Shown here one piece after another: positions 1 through 9,869 of a stretch of 64,000 nt of DNA. How positions within the stretch are numbered: the stretch's first letter is position 1; the number at the start of each line of letters is the position of its first letter. The notes beneath the pieces are model-generated. The model worked only from the letters and a program-made list of their open reading frames with translations. It ran no database searches and was not told the DNA's origin. The stretch comes from Zygosaccharomyces rouxii (taxonomy: Eukaryota; Ascomycota; Saccharomycetes; Saccharomycetales; Saccharomycetaceae), in the NCBI RefSeq assembly GCF_000026365.1, contig NC_012995.1, positions 1,366,501 to 1,430,500 on the forward strand. The letters run 5' to 3'. Both the position numbers and the translations under genes were made by a program.

Positions 1-4
1 AACC

Positions 5-23
5 CTGCCACCATACGTGGCAG
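5..23. promoter_or_regulatory. Perfect dyad CTGCCAC-N5-GTGGCAG
   Basis: Bases 5-11 and 17-23 are exact reverse complements separated by CATAC. It could be a protein-binding dyad or part of a transcript hairpin. A close relative, GCCAC-N6-GTGGC, occurs at 50717-50732 upstream of MET2. Confidence 0.45.
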
Positions 24-450
24 TTCTGATCTACGTAACATTAACATTTTTCCAATATGGAGATGGTTTAAATGAGTGTGAAAGTTTCCAATTTTTTTAA
101 CAATTCCAAAGGGTCTTCACTTAAAATCACTATAAGTCAGATTGTATTTCAGAGGAATCACTTTGTCCTTTGTAGCCCTTTTCCTTCCTTTAGATATTAG
201 ACAACTGTCTTCAATTCGCTCTTACTAAGTGGCTAGATTGTATTTTAAAGTGAAGGGTAACGGATACCAAATGTCCCTAAAGAACGACCAGTAGTTCCGC
301 CTGACTTATATCAGTTTCGTGTAACGACTAGTTTACGAGTTTCGTGAAGTCCGGACGACAGGCAGGGATATCTAAGCCTTCTCATTGTTGACCGGAGAAA
401 GCGGAAAATTTCTTGCGACACAAAGGGAGGGTAACAGGCCGGGGAAAAGA

Positions 451-485
451 TCACGTGAGAGAAACAGTGCAATCCAATCACGTGA
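451..485. promoter_or_regulatory. Two TCACGTGA E-boxes
   Basis: Identical palindromic octamers lie at 451-458 and 478-485. CACGTG is the core bound by Cbf1 and Pho4 in yeasts. The pair is 250-280 bp beyond the PIK1 stop codon, so it more likely serves a neighbour outside the window. Which gene it controls is not visible. Confidence 0.45.
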
Positions 486-530
486 TACTAAATTCTTCAG
501 AAGCTCCCAGTATGGGAAACGTCACAGTGA

Positions 531-567
531 GATGGGATGGGGATGGAGATGGGATGAGATAGGATGT
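531..567 (+). repeat. GATGG/GATGGG short tandem repeat
   Basis: About seven imperfect 5-6 bp units of the GATGG type run in a row on the + strand, giving a G-rich, strand-biased microsatellite in non-coding DNA. Confidence 0.7.
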
Positions 568-732
568 GTTGAGTTGCTCTAATACATAGTAGAAAAAACA
601 ATAACAAAAAAATGCGTTTTAAAATGTCTTGCTTGCTTATTAGGATTTGGTTCAATTTGACTCCATTACCTGACCTTGCTTTGTGCTGGTGTGCTGGTAT
701 CTTGCGTTGATTAAAAACCGGAGAATCATTTT

Positions 733-3700
733 TCAACTGTATATACCCTGGGTGATTAACTGGAATTGGTCGTAAAGTCTCGTATAGATGCTGCCGAGTG
801 ATTTACCCACCAAGTAATTCTCGACAAATTCATCACATTCTGCATCAGAAAGTTCTAGATGGAATCTCTGCTTGAGTTGAACGCTTGTGTTCTCACCCGC
901 ATTGAAGCAAGGCTGAGTGTTATCCTTCTGCATGACTTCACACATGAACACAATTTGGTCTGCATATTTGCGCAAAGACTTGAATGCCTCTTGCATTAGA
1001 CGTACGAATTTTTTGTAGGCATCACCTTGTATACCGCCTAGTATTTCCACGTACTCATAAGTCAATTTGAATGGGGCTGCTTCAAAACCAACAGAACCAG
1101 GCGAGTTGGAAAGCATAAATCCGAAATCGATGTGTACCATATGCCCCTCATTATCAATCATAATATTACCGTTATGTCTATCCTTGATTTGTAGCAGATA
1201 ACAGATTAAAGAGTAGGATGCTAGAGAAGAGGCGAAATTGTCTTGAGCACGTCTATAACGGAAACCTTTGGGATCACCAAAGGCACGGATAAAATGGTCA
1301 TTTAGACTGGCAATACCACTTTTTTCATCCATATCACCGTCATTAATCATCTTTTTAGTTAAAGATTTCTTGATACTATGCACAGACATTGCATTGGTAA
1401 TAGTTTCTACCAGACCGGTGTTGGCACTTGTAATGAGGATTTTCATTTTCTTAACCCAAATGTCGACATTACTCTTGGTCCATATTTGAGCCATGGCTTG
1501 AATCAATTGACAAGCAAATGCTTCTTGTCTCAAATCGTCACCACTCTTTGCAATTACAGAACATAGGTCCCAGTTTTCTAAATGCCCATACTCCGAAGTC
1601 TTACGTATTCTTTCCTTCTTCGTAGCCCAATCTTCACCAAGATATGAAGTGTCTATACCACCCGTCTTTAAATCGTTTTCTAATTTACGTTCACCTGCAG
1701 TCCCATGAATGGCCTCCAAATCACGATATCCGAATTTGTCCTGCACTTCTTTCATAGAGTTAATAATCGTAGCTCTAATTTGGTTGGCGGTGTCAGATAA
1801 TTCTTGTGGTGATTTATCCAATTGAGCCAACATGACTGCTGATATACGCATTTCATCAGCTAATTCTACCGTACGATCACGGAAATTACGAGTGCCAGAT
1901 TTCGCAGGACCAACTACCTCTTCTAAATTGGATGCAAAGCTTAATTCAGGTGCTCTATTTTCAGAAGCTGGATTAATGGTGGGGATTTTGGTGGCACTTT
2001 GTAAGACAATCGATTCCCTATATGCTTCCGCATCGGTTTGGTTTTTCACTTTAATCATTGATATGTCACCCAAATCCATTTCTTTTGCTACACCTGGCAT
2101 GTATTCTGGGATTTGGTCACTGGCATCAGTGCCGACACTACCGGCAGTTAAGGTGGAATTAGCAGATGCCAAGCGATCTGGTTGAGATGAATCTGTCACA
2201 TTTCTCGATTGTACAGATTTTTCGCGATCTTTGCTTCTACCAATATCGTTTAAATCAAAGATAAAAGTACCAGCATGTGGTCTTTGTCTTAAGATTTCTT
2301 GATTTTCTTCGCTAGAAGGATCAAAATCAAATTCATCCCTCAAGTATTCAACTAAAAGTAGAAAAGGAACTTTCTCGGCAGAATTCAAAACTTGCGCCTC
2401 ATTAGCGGTTATTAGTACTAACTTGTGAAGTTTACCCTTTTTGTTAGGTGGTAATAGTGTGGGGATATCCACTTGCGCTGGTAAATCTCTGTTTAACAAC
2501 GAGAGTTCAGCACGTAAGGCACTGAACCTCGCCTCGGTGGGCACCTGTGCCAATCTATGAGATATAGTTTCCAATGCAATCATGAACTGAGTCTCGCACC
2601 GGAAATAATTAGCCTTGAGTAGCTTAATTTTTGCCGTTGTGGAAAGTGTCAATGGATCCACGTCCTGCGGCTTCTTCAATTCACTACTTGGTACCTGTTG
2701 TCTTGTATGTTGGGACGATTGCCTGGCGTACCTTTGTTTACGCTTGACAACTGGTAATGTTGGTGCTGGTTGAGAACTGGAACGTGAAGGCATAGTAGGT
2801 TTTTCGTTATTATCATTAGAATATGCCGACAATTTCTCTTCCGATTCAGATGGAGAACTTACCTGTTCGTCAAGTAAATTGGGCATAGAACTAGTATATT
2901 TATCATTTTGCATCAATTTATGATCATTATAACCGTCCAAAGTCGACGAAGAATGTCTTAATGAAGGATGTAAACCTTTGGAAGGTGAATAGGAAATTGA
3001 ACTTATATCGTTGTTACTATTGTTGTTACTGTCATCTGTATTTTCGTCTTGATAAGTCCTGTGTACAAATGAATCATCCAAATAGTTGGTTCTTCTCTTG
3101 GGCATCTTGATGAAATTTGATATTCTATCTTGGAAAACCCTTTCACCAATATTATCCACAATATCGAAATTCAAATCCGTCTCTCTACTTCTCGGTTTCT
3201 TGAAATTAAAATCTTCCTTTGTCTTATACGAATCCACGAAATCTACAGGTGAGCCAGGAGCGGATTCACCGTTCTTAGAGCTGGAACTAATACTTTTTGT
3301 ATTCAACTTTGTATTTTTAATGGTGATGTTTCTACGGAGCTCTTTCATTGCATTCTTGGCCAATTTGAAAACAAATGCCTTTTGACGTCTACCTTGAGAT
3401 TCTACCAACGGTTTAACTAGTGGTCCTACCTGTGGCATTGCCATTGATGTCATGATCATAGAACATAAAACAATCGAAGGTGCTACATTTTCATTCAATT
3501 TACCTTTCTGCTCCTTGTCTTCATCGTAACCGGTATGGAATAAAGTGGACTGTAAATTGTTCAAAACCCTACGAGCTACTTGAAATCCATAGGATTCAGG
3601 ATCGGATGATAATTCTGATAGTAATGCTTGTAATTGCCAAAATGTCGATAGGGCAAAATGCGGATTTTCATTTTTCAATTGCAGTAACAATTCTTCCAAT

Positions 3701-3966
3701 GCCATAGATTCAGTTTCTATAGTCAATAAAACTTGTACCAACTGAGGGATATAAAAGTGTAACTCATGATGGGGGAACGTCAGTAATTTTTGACACAGGT
3801 AATAATGAATCCCCACATTATCCGAATGCTTGCATAACAGTTCAATGCAGTTATAGATGTTAAAATGCGAAGAGTTAATGAATTTTAACAGCAGTTCTTC
3901 CTTATGATTCGATAAGACTGTCTCATCACTAACACTGCTATTTCCGTTATTTTCACCACCACTCAT
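733..3966 (-). CDS. PIK1: Phosphatidylinositol 4-kinase Pik1
   Basis: This 1077-residue protein is a type III PI 4-kinase, close to the 1066 residues of S. cerevisiae Pik1. It makes PI4P at the Golgi and in the nucleus and is needed for post-Golgi secretion. The first ~140 residues are the helical lipid-kinase-unique region, followed by the stretch that binds frequenin in the family. A long Ser/Asn-rich low-complexity middle follows. The kinase domain fills roughly residues 780-1077: GDDLRQE near 809, the catalytic-loop DRHNGN near 929, and a DFGF activation-loop motif about 20 residues later. The ATG at 3964-3966 begins the conserved amino terminus. LYP1 lies upstream on the same strand, as in S. 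cerevisiae (YNL267W/YNL268W). Nothing looks broken. Confidence 0.97.
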   Translation of the reverse strand: MSGGENNGNSSVSDETVLSNHKEELLLKFINSSHFNIYNCIELLCKHSDNVGIHYYLCQKLLTFPHHELHFYIPQLVQVLLTIETESMALEELLLQLKNENPHFALSTFWQLQALLSELSSDPESYGFQVARRVLNNLQSTLFHTGYDEDKEQKGKLNENVAPSIVLCSMIMTSMAMPQVGPLVKPLVESQGRRQKAFVFKLAKNAMKELRRNITIKNTKLNTKSISSSSKNGESAPGSPVDFVDSYKTKEDFNFKKPRSRETDLNFDIVDNIGERVFQDRISNFIKMPKRRTNYLDDSFVHRTYQDENTDDSNNNSNNDISSISYSPSKGLHPSLRHSSSTLDGYNDHKLMQNDKYTSSMPNLLDEQVSSPSESEEKLSAYSNDNNEKPTMPSRSSSQPAPTLPVVKRKQRYARQSSQHTRQQVPSSELKKPQDVDPLTLSTTAKIKLLKANYFRCETQFMIALETISHRLAQVPTEARFSALRAELSLLNRDLPAQVDIPTLLPPNKKGKLHKLVLITANEAQVLNSAEKVPFLLLVEYLRDEFDFDPSSEENQEILRQRPHAGTFIFDLNDIGRSKDREKSVQSRNVTDSSQPDRLASANSTLTAGSVGTDASDQIPEYMPGVAKEMDLGDISMIKVKNQTDAEAYRESIVLQSATKIPTINPASENRAPELSFASNLEEVVGPAKSGTRNFRDRTVELADEMRISAVMLAQLDKSPQELSDTANQIRATIINSMKEVQDKFGYRDLEAIHGTAGERKLENDLKTGGIDTSYLGEDWATKKERIRKTSEYGHLENWDLCSVIAKSGDDLRQEAFACQLIQAMAQIWTKSNVDIWVKKMKILITSANTGLVETITNAMSVHSIKKSLTKKMINDGDMDEKSGIASLNDHFIRAFGDPKGFRYRRAQDNFASSLASYSLICYLLQIKDRHNGNIMIDNEGHMVHIDFGFMLSNSPGSVGFEAAPFKLTYEYVEILGGIQGDAYKKFVRLMQEAFKSLRKYADQIVFMCEVMQKDNTQPCFNAGENTSVQLKQRFHLELSDAECDEFVENYLVGKSLGSIYTRLYDQFQLITQGIYS

Positions 3967-4611
3967 TTTTTTAAAACTTGTTTTCCTACTTTATTACAAC
4001 GAAAAACAAAACAAAACCAAGCCAAAGCGTATCTTATGTTGGTGTGTGGTGGTTCAGAGATCGGGATTGGGGGTCTAACAACGCAATCGTAAGCTATCAA
4101 TCCCTTTGATAGCCGGGAGACGCAGTACTTTTGTCTAATTAAGCTATTTGTATATGTTCTAAACACCTTGTTGAAAAGTTGACTGAACAAATAGATATCC
4201 GGGCGCCCAAACCTTTTGAACAAAAGTACACGAAATCGATCAATTTTGGTGAATGTTCTTCGTATCAAATGATGCACATTTTAGGTGATAGCAGCGGGTC
4301 AAAATGCTATAGGACCTGAAACTTTTCGGAGATCTTTTTTTAGAATTCATTCTATAAAGCATCTATATGTACAAATGCAAGTGATATACAGTAAGTAAAT
4401 GAAAATGAGCAAAGGGGTGATATGATAAACATTAGCTTTGATGCACAATGTATAAGAGCAATTGTAATCGAAAAAGACGTAGACTCTCCCTTGTACAACA
4501 ACTCTCCCTCTCTCTCCCTCTTTTATTTTTATTTTTTCCCTCTCTTCTATCGTTTTCCGTTAGTGTTCATTATGGTTACAACGAGTGACACCTGTGTCTG
4601 TGTACGAGTGT
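3967..4611. other. PIK1 upstream / LYP1 downstream spacer
   Basis: This 645-bp spacer must contain the PIK1 promoter and the LYP1 3' end. A strongly pyrimidine-rich tract (CTCTCC repeats running into T-rich sequence) lies at about 4484-4550 on the + strand. I see no RNA gene and no conserved open frame. Confidence 0.6.
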
Positions 4612-6435
4612 CTATGCTACAGCGGCCCAGAATTTTTCCCACCAGTTTCTAGGGGCATCTTCTTCCCAGACATATGCTTCCACCTCTTTCCTGTCTGTAT
4701 CGATATCGATATCTTCAATCTTGATCAATAATCTTCCCCTGTAGTAAATCAAGCAGCCCAAATAGAGCACGCCGAAAAGGATTAACGAAATGTAACTGGT
4801 AAAGAAACTCTTGGTATCCCATGGAGTAAATGCATCATAACCTTGGATGAAAATAATTAAACCAACAAAGAAGGCGGCATAGTAAGCACCCCATGGCATA
4901 AATCTTGCCTTAAACGGCAGATCATCACGAGAAATACCTTTATGTTTCAAAGCTTGCATGAACCTAATATGTGCAAAGCATATGAAGAACCAAGCAGTAA
5001 GTCCCGCTAATGTAGAAATGTTAATCAACCAATTGAAGGCGGTGTTGGCATTGTTGCTAACAACCAAGAAAGCCAACCATCCGACCAAACATGTAACAAA
5101 GACACCCAAATATGGAACACCGTATCTGTTAACATAAGTAAACTGCTTAGGAGCATTACCTTGTCCAGCCAATGCGTATAACACTCTTGAAGCAATGTAC
5201 ACATCAGAATTAGCAGCCGAGAGAACCGTTATTAAAATAACGGCATTGAAGATATCAGGTAAAGCACTTGTACCAGCATTTAACATGGAAATGACAAATG
5301 GCGAAGATGCGATAATTGCAGAACCATCAGACAGTCTCTTATCGTTGTATGGAACTAGCAAACCGATGAAAAATAGCGAAAGGATGTAGAATAGCGCAAT
5401 ACGAAAGATAACTTTGTTAATAGCACGAGGAACAGTTTTTCTTGGATTTGCAGCTTCACCAGCACTAATACCGACTAACTCTGTACCTTGATAAGTGAAC
5501 GCGGCATTGATCAAGGAAGAAACCCAACCCAAAAATCTTGCTTCATCTTTATTCTTGGAGATATAACCGTCACCAAATGCATAACCGTGTCTCCAGTAAC
5601 GGAATCCAATAGGACCCTGCCTAGATCCACCGCAAACTATCACCAGAGCATAGATCAAATAACCAACAATGGCAAGAACCTTAACTGATGAAACCCAAAA
5701 TTCGATTTCACCATAAATTTTAACCGGAAAGAAATTTAAAACTGCAACAATAACCCAAAAGATAGGAATCCATGCTGCCAGTGGAACTTTGTAAGTCCAG
5801 TACTGAATAATTTGACCTGTAACCGAAAGTTCCGTTGCAAATGTGATTGCCCAGTTAAACCAGTACATGTAACCGTTACTAACACCTAGTGCGGGTGATA
5901 AAAATCTCTTGGTAAAGACAGTAATGGAAGATGTAACAGGAATAAAAGTCGCCATTTCACCTAGTGACTGTGTGACAAAGTAAACAACAGATCCCATGAA
6001 AATATAAGCAATTAAGGAACCAACAGGTCCAGAACGTGAAAGTGGCTCCGATATACCAACGAAAAGACCGGTACCAATAGTACCCCCAAGTGCAATCATA
6101 CCAAGGTGACGTGGCTTGAGAGCACGCTTCACCTGAGTGTCATGGAACTTACCCTTGGCTGGAAGTCCAGATTCATCACATTCTCCATCGTCATCATCGT
6201 ATGCCAAAATATCATCTTCCTCATCACCATGACGAAAATCTTCGTCGTTAGACCAATGATGGTTCCAGCGACCACTCCAACGATTATCCCAACGATTAGA
6301 CCGTCTCTGTGACCACCTTGACTGTGCCCACGATGATACCGATACTTGATCGTCCAACGGTCCTTTACTCAAATATTTCTCACTCGAATCTTTCGAAGTT
6401 GTGTTTTCCATCGCAGCCTGTTTTTGAGGATCCAT
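4612..6435 (-). CDS. LYP1: Basic amino-acid permease, lysine type (Lyp1)
   Basis: This 607-residue plasma-membrane permease of the yeast amino-acid transporter (APC) family imports basic amino acids by proton symport. It has the first-helix motif [16 protein letters not shown] at about residue 113 and twelve expected membrane segments. It resembles S. cerevisiae Lyp1 more than Can1: [20 protein letters not shown] and the ending EKFWAAVA are Lyp1-like. The start is the ATG at 6433-6435; reading further upstream would need a TTG. The soluble amino terminus is odd: six tryptophans at residues 36, 41, 49, 53, 57 and 61, the last four in a four-residue repeat. It is divergent with CAN1 across 1.16 kb, matching the LYP1/ALP1 arrangement in S. 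cerevisiae. Confidence 0.92.
   Translation of the reverse strand: MDPQKQAAMENTTSKDSSEKYLSKGPLDDQVSVSSWAQSRWSQRRSNRWDNRWSGRWNHHWSNDEDFRHGDEEDDILAYDDDDGECDESGLPAKGKFHDTQVKRALKPRHLGMIALGGTIGTGLFVGISEPLSRSGPVGSLIAYIFMGSVVYFVTQSLGEMATFIPVTSSITVFTKRFLSPALGVSNGYMYWFNWAITFATELSVTGQIIQYWTYKVPLAAWIPIFWVIVAVLNFFPVKIYGEIEFWVSSVKVLAIVGYLIYALVIVCGGSRQGPIGFRYWRHGYAFGDGYISKNKDEARFLGWVSSLINAAFTYQGTELVGISAGEAANPRKTVPRAINKVIFRIALFYILSLFFIGLLVPYNDKRLSDGSAIIASSPFVISMLNAGTSALPDIFNAVILITVLSAANSDVYIASRVLYALAGQGNAPKQFTYVNRYGVPYLGVFVTCLVGWLAFLVVSNNANTAFNWLINISTLAGLTAWFFICFAHIRFMQALKHKGISRDDLPFKARFMPWGAYYAAFFVGLIIFIQGYDAFTPWDTKSFFTSYISLILFGVLYLGCLIYYRGRLLIKIEDIDIDTDRKEVEAYVWEEDAPRNWWEKFWAAVA
6247..6294 (-). repeat. 12-bp coding repeat in the LYP1 amino terminus
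   Basis: Four 12-bp units in tandem encode the four-residue pattern [R/H]W[D/S/N][N/G/H] at LYP1 residues 48-63. The units differ by several substitutions, so this is an old expansion rather than a fresh slippage product. Confidence 0.75.
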
Positions 6436-6606
6436 TATGCTAAGCAATGTGAAAAGAGTGTGAGATGCCCTCTATGTTTGCATACAAAGAGTGTATGTAT
6501 AAAACGGATTGAAATCTCTTGAATCTAAAGAACAGGATTTAAAAGCGAGAAGATCAACCTCACACCCAACGTTTTCTCTTTATAAACTACACCAAGATTT
6601 GCACTG

Positions 6607-6636
6607 CCTGACCTAAAAATCCCTGACCTAAAAATC
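6607..6636 (+). repeat. 15-bp tandem duplication
   Basis: The unit CCTGACCTAAAAATC occurs twice without a gap, about 170-200 bp upstream of the LYP1 start. Two adjacent copies of the same binding site are a possible reading. Confidence 0.7.
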
Positions 6637-7031
6637 TGAGGTTAAAAATACGGAATTTTTCATGAATGTCCTCGCCGTCACTACCTTTGCCTATAATCCA
6701 TATATTACCACTACCAGTCAAGAAACTATTATACCACTTAATGCCCACTAATTCAAAGACCCTTCACTGGCATGAATCCTACCACCACCTAGTTCTATTT
6801 TCTTTCTTTTTCTGGTTGTCATAGTAATTGGTGGAATTGTAGGCTACGGCTTTTGCTTTGTAATGGTAGAACGTACCGGAGGAAATGCCCCTTCACCTGG
6901 AAAAAACCCTGCAGACAAAAAACGCGGTGGAATTTCTCATTTTTTTTATTTTTATTTTTATCGCCGTTCGTACCTAGCGTTTCCGGTCTAGTGCGGGGTG
7001 GTTCAGGCAACTAACAACGACAATCCAAACA

Positions 7032-7048
7032 CACGTGTTTTACACGTG
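7032..7048. promoter_or_regulatory. Paired CACGTG E-boxes
   Basis: CACGTG occurs at 7032-7037 and 7043-7048, 11 bp apart, or about one helical turn. They lie roughly 550 bp from CAN1 and 600 bp from LYP1. Such sites are bound by Cbf1 or Pho4 type bHLH factors; the target gene is not clear. Confidence 0.5.
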
Positions 7049-7592
7049 CTTACAAGTCATGCGATAGTCACACATCGTTAAGTGATCATGTATTACGAGA
7101 ATGCCAGTCTTTTTTGCCGTATAGCTTGTGATGATGCCAAGTACCATTGACAGCGAGACTAAAGATGCGTCATATCGGAAGAAAAAAGAAAAGTTTTCCA
7201 CAGTGCCGTCCGTTCGGCTAAAATGGAAGGCCCAGATAATATCGGAGAGGCTCGAGAGTCTATAGAACCCCACGCAAAATCCTCCGTACAAACGATCCGA
7301 TGCCTTGGGCGATAGGATTGATACTTTCAGCACTAGATCGGCGGACAGAGGATGAGTAACTAAGTTCACTCGTGCCTGTTATTGCATAACACACTAAAGA
7401 ATAAGCAAAATGTCGCTTAAAAGAAAAAAAATTTTTTATTTTACTTAAGAGAACTGATCCTGAACCACTCGCCATCAATTCCCCATAGCACTAAAGCACA
7501 TTTTTGAAGAGGAAGAAAGAAGAAGAAGGACTTTAGAGGAGAGGAAAAAAAAAAGAAGACGAGCAATAAAAGAACGAAATAATTCATTCAAT

Positions 7593-9335
7593 ATGGACTA
7601 CAAGGGCCCATTGGAGTTCAATCAGCATGAGCTCGATAGTTCAAAAGAGAATACTGACAAACCTTCTCTTAATGAGACATATGTGAAAGAATATGACCGG
7701 AGTATTTCATCTCCGCCTAAAGAAAATGATGGATATGGGTATCGTGTAGACAATGAATACGATGTGGATGACAGTGTTGATGGTGAGAAGGGGGAAGTTC
7801 GTAGTACCGAGGTGAAGCGTGCTCTGAAACCACGTCATATTGGTATGATTGCACTTGGAGGTACCATTGGTACTGGTCTTTTTGTTGGTATTTCAGAACC
7901 TTTACAAAATGCCGGTCCGGTGGGTATGCTAATCGCATATTTATTTATGGCAACTATCGCATTTAGTGTTATGCAGTCATTAGGTGAAATGGCTACTTAT
8001 ATTCCTGTTACCTCAGCATTTTCTGTGTTTTCCCAGAGATTTCTTTCGCCTGCGTTTGGTGCAGCTAACGGTTACATGTATTGGTTTTCATGGTCTATCA
8101 CGTTTGCATTGGAGTTATCGGTTATTGGGCAAATTGTACAGTACTGGACATTCAAAGTTCCAGTAGCGGCATGGATTTCTATTTTTTGGGTTTTAATTGC
8201 AGGATTAAATTTTTGCCCTGTTAAATTTTATGGTGAATTTGAATTTTGGATTGCATTCATTAAAGTTGTTGCCATCGTCGGATTCATAATTTACTGTTTT
8301 ATCATGGTTTGTGGTGCTGGTAAGACTGGTCCAGTTGGGTTCCGTTACTGGAGACACGGCTATGCATTCGGTGACGGTATCATTTCCAAAAATAAAAATG
8401 AAGCAAGATTTTTGGGCTGGGTTTCCTCATTGATCAATGCAGCATTCACCTATCAAGGTACAGAATTGGTTGGTATTACCGCTGGTGAAGCTGCAAATCC
8501 AAGAAAAACTGTTCCTAAATCTATCAAGAGGACGCTGTGGCGTATTTTAATTTTCTACATCTTTTCGTTACTTTTTGTTGGTTTGTTGGTTCCATTCAAC
8601 GACCACGGGCTTCAAGACAGTAGATCATATGCAGCTTCATCACCATTTATCTTGGCGATTAAAAATTCAGGTACTAAAGCTCTACCGGACATTTTCAATG
8701 CTGTTATATTGACCACAGTTATTTCCGCAGCTAACTCAGATGTGTACGTCGGGTCACGTGTGATGTACTCTATGGCAAGAAATAGATTAGCTCCACCTAT
8801 TTTAGCTAAGGCTAGCAAAGGAGGTGTTCCATATGCAGCTGTTCTATTCACTAGTGCTATCGGTGCACTGGCATATCTAGAAACTTCATCAAGTGGTGCA
8901 AATGTTTTCAACTGGTTAATGAACATTACTGGTGTTGCCGGATTTTTCTCCTGGTGGCTAATTTCATGGTCTCATTTGAGATTTATGAAAGCTTTGAAAC
9001 AAAGAGGTATTTCTCGTAACGATTTGCCTTTTAAAGCATCATTCATGCCATGGATTGCCATTTATTCGTTTTTCTTCATGACTCTCATCATCCTAGTACA
9101 AGGTTTCACATGCTTTACACCACATTTCCAGGCAAGTGATTTTGTTGCGTCATACATCTCGGTTGGATTATTCTTTGTCATTTGGGCGGTTTTTCAAATT
9201 TGGTTTAGATGTCCACTATTAGTTCCAATAGCAGAAATCGATATTGATACTGACAGAAGAGATGTTGATGCTGAAGTATGGGAAGATGAACCTCCAAAGA
9301 CTTTATGGGATAAATTTTGGAATATTGTGGCATAG
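7593..9335 (+). CDS. CAN1: Basic amino-acid permease, arginine type (Can1/Alp1 ancestor)
   Basis: This 580-residue APC-family permease imports basic amino acids, chiefly arginine in the family, across the plasma membrane. The APC fold starts near residue 82 with [20 protein letters not shown] and ends in the conserved DKFWNIVA tail. Can1-like blocks include [36 protein letters not shown] and [13 protein letters not shown]. It sits between LYP1 and BNI1, where S. cerevisiae has ALP1, while AVT2 lies nearby, as it does beside CAN1 on chromosome V. It is therefore the single pre-duplication counterpart of both CAN1 and ALP1. Some segments are unusually like LYP1 at the DNA level. Confidence 0.93.
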   Translation: MDYKGPLEFNQHELDSSKENTDKPSLNETYVKEYDRSISSPPKENDGYGYRVDNEYDVDDSVDGEKGEVRSTEVKRALKPRHIGMIALGGTIGTGLFVGISEPLQNAGPVGMLIAYLFMATIAFSVMQSLGEMATYIPVTSAFSVFSQRFLSPAFGAANGYMYWFSWSITFALELSVIGQIVQYWTFKVPVAAWISIFWVLIAGLNFCPVKFYGEFEFWIAFIKVVAIVGFIIYCFIMVCGAGKTGPVGFRYWRHGYAFGDGIISKNKNEARFLGWVSSLINAAFTYQGTELVGITAGEAANPRKTVPKSIKRTLWRILIFYIFSLLFVGLLVPFNDHGLQDSRSYAASSPFILAIKNSGTKALPDIFNAVILTTVISAANSDVYVGSRVMYSMARNRLAPPILAKASKGGVPYAAVLFTSAIGALAYLETSSSGANVFNWLMNITGVAGFFSWWLISWSHLRFMKALKQRGISRNDLPFKASFMPWIAIYSFFFMTLIILVQGFTCFTPHFQASDFVASYISVGLFFVIWAVFQIWFRCPLLVPIAEIDIDTDRRDVDAEVWEDEPPKTLWDKFWNIVA

Positions 9336-9869
9336 AGAAGAAGCATTCATTCATTTTTCTGCTTCTTTTTTTTTACGATCATTTGTTTTTTTTAACGATA
9401 GATATTATAAGCGATGCATTTTGTACAATAAAGGATTAATAGCTGTAAATTTAGTACTGTTAAGATTGTAATATACGTAATAATAGGATAAAGCGTAAAT
9501 CAATATTCGGACCACCAGACGTGAATTCATGTTTGTTGTTGTTTTGTATGGCGTCTTGTTGTCCTTTTTGCCTTGCTTGGCGCCGTTGCTGGTCGCTCCG
9601 TCCGTTTAAAGGCAAAAAATGGCATGGAGAGAGTATGGCAAAAAAAAAAAAAAATATAACGGTGGTAATTAGGGAAAACTAGTTCATGATCAAAGTGAAA
9701 AAAAAACCTTTGAACTTCTTAAAACTAATACTAATTAGACAGAAGAAGGATACAATTTCAACCAGGAAGATTCAGGAATAGGTTCTTTGAAATAGATTCT
9801 TTTTTATTTTTTTTCTTTGAAAGGGGTTTTGTTCTCTCCTTTTCAATTTTGGATTGTCCTTGACCAATT
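9336..9869. other. CAN1 3' flank and BNI1 promoter
   Basis: This 534-bp spacer contains no gene I can support. It holds a run of 15 A at 9640-9654 and T-rich tracts close to the BNI1 start, as expected for a nucleosome-depleted yeast promoter. Confidence 0.55.

Larger units (their letters stand above)
1..732. other. Left-flank spacer, no gene seen
   Basis: No convincing coding region is visible between the window edge and the PIK1 stop; the open frames here are short and low in complexity. The stretch holds a 7-bp-arm dyad at 5-23, two TCACGTGA boxes at 451-485 and a GATGG-type repeat at 531-567. In S. cerevisiae the region beyond PIK1 leads towards IST1, so this may be shared 3' flank plus the promoter of a gene outside the window. 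Confidence 0.6.
6436..7592. promoter_or_regulatory. Divergent LYP1/CAN1 promoter region
   Basis: This 1157-bp spacer separates two permeases transcribed outward, so it holds both promoters. S. cerevisiae has BSC4 in the matching place; I find no counterpart here. Visible elements are a 15-bp direct duplication at 6607-6636, two CACGTG boxes at 7032-7048, and T-rich and purine-rich tracts on the CAN1 side (7423-7575). No open frame here looks conserved. Confidence 0.65.

Noticed and set aside
385..582. 65-codon open frame in the left flank.
   Set aside because: It runs through the GATGG microsatellite, giving Gly/Trp-rich low complexity without family resemblance.
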